This document shows positions 4,621-5,987 of a DNA stretch of 5,987 nt, piece after piece (the stretch's first letter is position 1; each line of letters opens with the position of its first letter). A model generated the notes under the pieces. The model did no database searches. It was not told the DNA's origin and saw nothing but the letters and a program-made list of their open reading frames with translations. Origin of the DNA: Desulfobacteraceae bacterium (lineage in GTDB: Bacteria; Desulfobacterota; Desulfobacteria; Desulfobacterales; SURF-7); contig JAUXCK010000197.1 of assembly GCA_030618925.1 (NCBI GenBank), positions 1-5,987 of the forward strand. Reading direction: 5' to 3'. A program made the translations under genes and the position numbers.

Positions 4621-5987
4621 TTACTCCCACTGAATCGTCCTGGCAATGACCGTCGTCAGATCCATTATCTCCATCCCGAGTTCATCCCCTAAAAACGGAT
4701 CTTCCATGGCACACTTCAGATGAATCTGACATTTTGGGCAGGATGTTATCAAGACATCACTGCCGGTTGCCCTGGCCTGTCTCAGGCGCTTCACCTGCAG
4801 GGCCTTGCTAAAGGCATCACACCCGGCCCAACCGGTGTTGCCGCAGCATATGGCAGCCACATTATTTTCCTGCATTTCTTTAAATGCACCGGGCTTAAGG
4901 CGCTTTATTAATTTCCGCGGAAGGTCCGGTCGATTCTCGAGCCGGCTTAAACGACAGGAGTCCTGAAATGTTATATTTTTGTTGAACTTTTTAAAACTGA
5001 CGGCGCCCTTGCCGATCTCATTTTCGAGAAAATCATACATATGCGTTATCTTGAACGGCATTTCTATGCCATGGTCCGGATAATCATGGGCCAGGGTCCG
5101 GTAGCATTCCGGGCATGTGGTAATCACTTCTTCAACACCAAGGCGCTGGATTAGATCTGCGTTTAAAGCAGCAAGCTTTTTGAAATTTTCCTGATCACCG
5201 GTCCACAGAAGGTCATGGCCGCAGCAACGCTCATTCTCAAGCACCGCCGGCTTAATATCAAAAAAGTTCAAAAGACGCAGGCTGTCTGTAATGACGTTAA
5301 ACGTCCGGACCCCTAAATGACTGCTGAAAAAGGTGTCATAATACGGCGCGCAGCCGCCGAAATAGAGAATCTTGCTTTTGGGATCCACCTGGATATCATC
5401 AGGCAGTCTGCTCCAACGGTCTATTTTTAGATCAGGGGATGTCATTGTCCGCATCAGGGACTGAAAAAAACCACCATGGTTTTCGTGGCCGTCCCTGTCG
5501 CTGTTTTTAAAGAAACATCGAAGATCTTTGATAAAATTCGGGAAATTGACTGCTGACGGACACCGGTCATAGCACAGTCCGCAGGTCAGACAGGACCAGA
5601 CCCCATCTTTCACGGAAGGGGAATCGATATCTCCTGCAATGATGGACCCTGCCAGGGCGCGGGGTGAAAAAGGTTTGCCCGATAATGATAGGGGACAAGA
5701 AGATGTGCATTTCCCGCAGTCTTGACATGCATACACATCATGTTCGGCGACAATCTCTGCAATCGTTTTTCCATATGCTGCCTGTCCTCTTTTCCCGGGG
5801 GATACCGGACTGGGGCCAAGAGATTGAATTTCCGCCCTGAATTTTTTTAGAAACCCCAGCAGGGCTTCTGATTCATCCGGCAAAAATGTGGTGAGTTGCA
5901 GACGCTCTTTTCCAAGGCCCAAAAGCTCGAGGATGTCACGCGCATCTTCAATGTTGGATCTGGCTGTATCTGTCCCGCTGCCATACC
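4621..5987 (-). CDS. MvhD-HdrC/HdrB (HdrD-type) iron-sulfur fusion, N-terminus cut by window edge
   Basis: The frame is open to the window edge; 454 complete codons are visible and the true start lies beyond 5987. Visible residues 1-60 (YGSGTDTARSNIEDAR, then LGLGKERLQL) resemble the C-terminal part of MvhD, compare GIRPERLQL in the MvhD domain of the neighbouring HdrA. An HdrC-like part follows with two [4Fe-4S] motifs, CQDCGKCTSSCP near 87-98 and CLTCGLCYDRCP near 132-143. The HdrB-like part has two complete CCG modules: C212, CCG 254-256, CPEC 291-294; and C344, CCG 380-382, CPKC 416-419. In HdrB/HdrD these bind noncubane clusters that reduce disulfides; in sulfate reducers such proteins serve cytoplasmic electron transfer with unknown final substrates. 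It is upstream of hdrA in the same direction and is probably its complex partner. It ends with TAA. The MvhD part is less certain than the HdrD part because only its end is visible. Confidence 0.88.
   Translation of the reverse strand, partial: YGSGTDTARSNIEDARDILELLGLGKERLQLTTFLPDESEALLGFLKKFRAEIQSLGPSPVSPGKRGQAAYGKTIAEIVAEHDVYACQDCGKCTSSCPLSLSGKPFSPRALAGSIIAGDIDSPSVKDGVWSCLTCGLCYDRCPSAVNFPNFIKDLRCFFKNSDRDGHENHGGFFQSLMRTMTSPDLKIDRWSRLPDDIQVDPKSKILYFGGCAPYYDTFFSSHLGVRTFNVITDSLRLLNFFDIKPAVLENERCCGHDLLWTGDQENFKKLAALNADLIQRLGVEEVITTCPECYRTLAHDYPDHGIEMPFKITHMYDFLENEIGKGAVSFKKFNKNITFQDSCRLSRLENRPDLPRKLIKRLKPGAFKEMQENNVAAICCGNTGWAGCDAFSKALQVKRLRQARATGSDVLITSCPKCQIHLKCAMEDPFLGDELGMEIMDLTTVIARTIQWE

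Noticed and set aside
5920..5922. TTG start for the HdrD-like protein
   Set aside because: The frame continues upstream to the window edge with MvhD-like sequence, so the gene is partial and the TTG is an internal Leu codon.

Overview
The window looks like chromosome of a strictly anaerobic, selenium-using deltaproteobacterium of the sulfate-reducing Desulfobacterales type. This is inferred from gene content (a selenocysteine HdrA fused to MvhD, an HdrD-like protein joined to MvhD, an Fe-S aldo/keto reductase), from selenocysteine (Sec) use, and from a base composition near 50% GC by eye. No 16S rRNA, tRNA, mobile element or CRISPR array is present, so the assignment is indirect.

Layout. Positions 39-740 (minus) hold one reading frame of 233 codons interrupted by two in-frame TGA codons. 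Read through, it is a MerB (alkylmercury lyase) family protein in which both catalytic cysteines, equivalent to C96 and C159 of the plasmid R831b enzyme, are encoded by TGA. Each TGA is followed at the expected distance by its own hairpin with a GGUC-type loop, the mark of a bacterial SECIS. A 254-bp divergent intergenic region (741-994) separates it from an aldo/keto reductase with C-terminal iron-sulfur motifs (995-2020, plus). That gene converges, with only 13 bp between stops, on hdrA (2034-4481, minus). hdrA also has an in-frame TGA, at the Sec/Cys position of the TFPTMDCSI motif, followed by a SECIS with a GGUC loop. Upstream of hdrA in the same direction lies an HdrC/HdrB-like (HdrD-type) gene (4621 to beyond 5987, minus). 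Its reading frame stays open to the window edge and carries the C-terminal end of an MvhD-like domain there.

How the genes may work together. HdrA-MvhD and MvhD-HdrD form a typical cytoplasmic flavin/iron-sulfur electron-transfer module: HdrA is the FAD-containing (bifurcating-type) subunit, MvhD the electron entry or exit domain, and the HdrD-like part the double-CCG catalytic or relay subunit. The electron donor and final acceptor are not encoded here. The aldo/keto reductase and the MerB-like selenoprotein have no demonstrated link to this module beyond proximity.

The most notable result is the double-Sec MerB-like protein. It would normally be annotated as two gene fragments or a pseudogene, but a matching frame, matching catalytic positions, two independent SECIS hairpins, a strong ribosome binding site and a normal TAA stop all argue that it is an intact gene. 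In total the window holds three predicted Sec codons in two genes within 6 kb.
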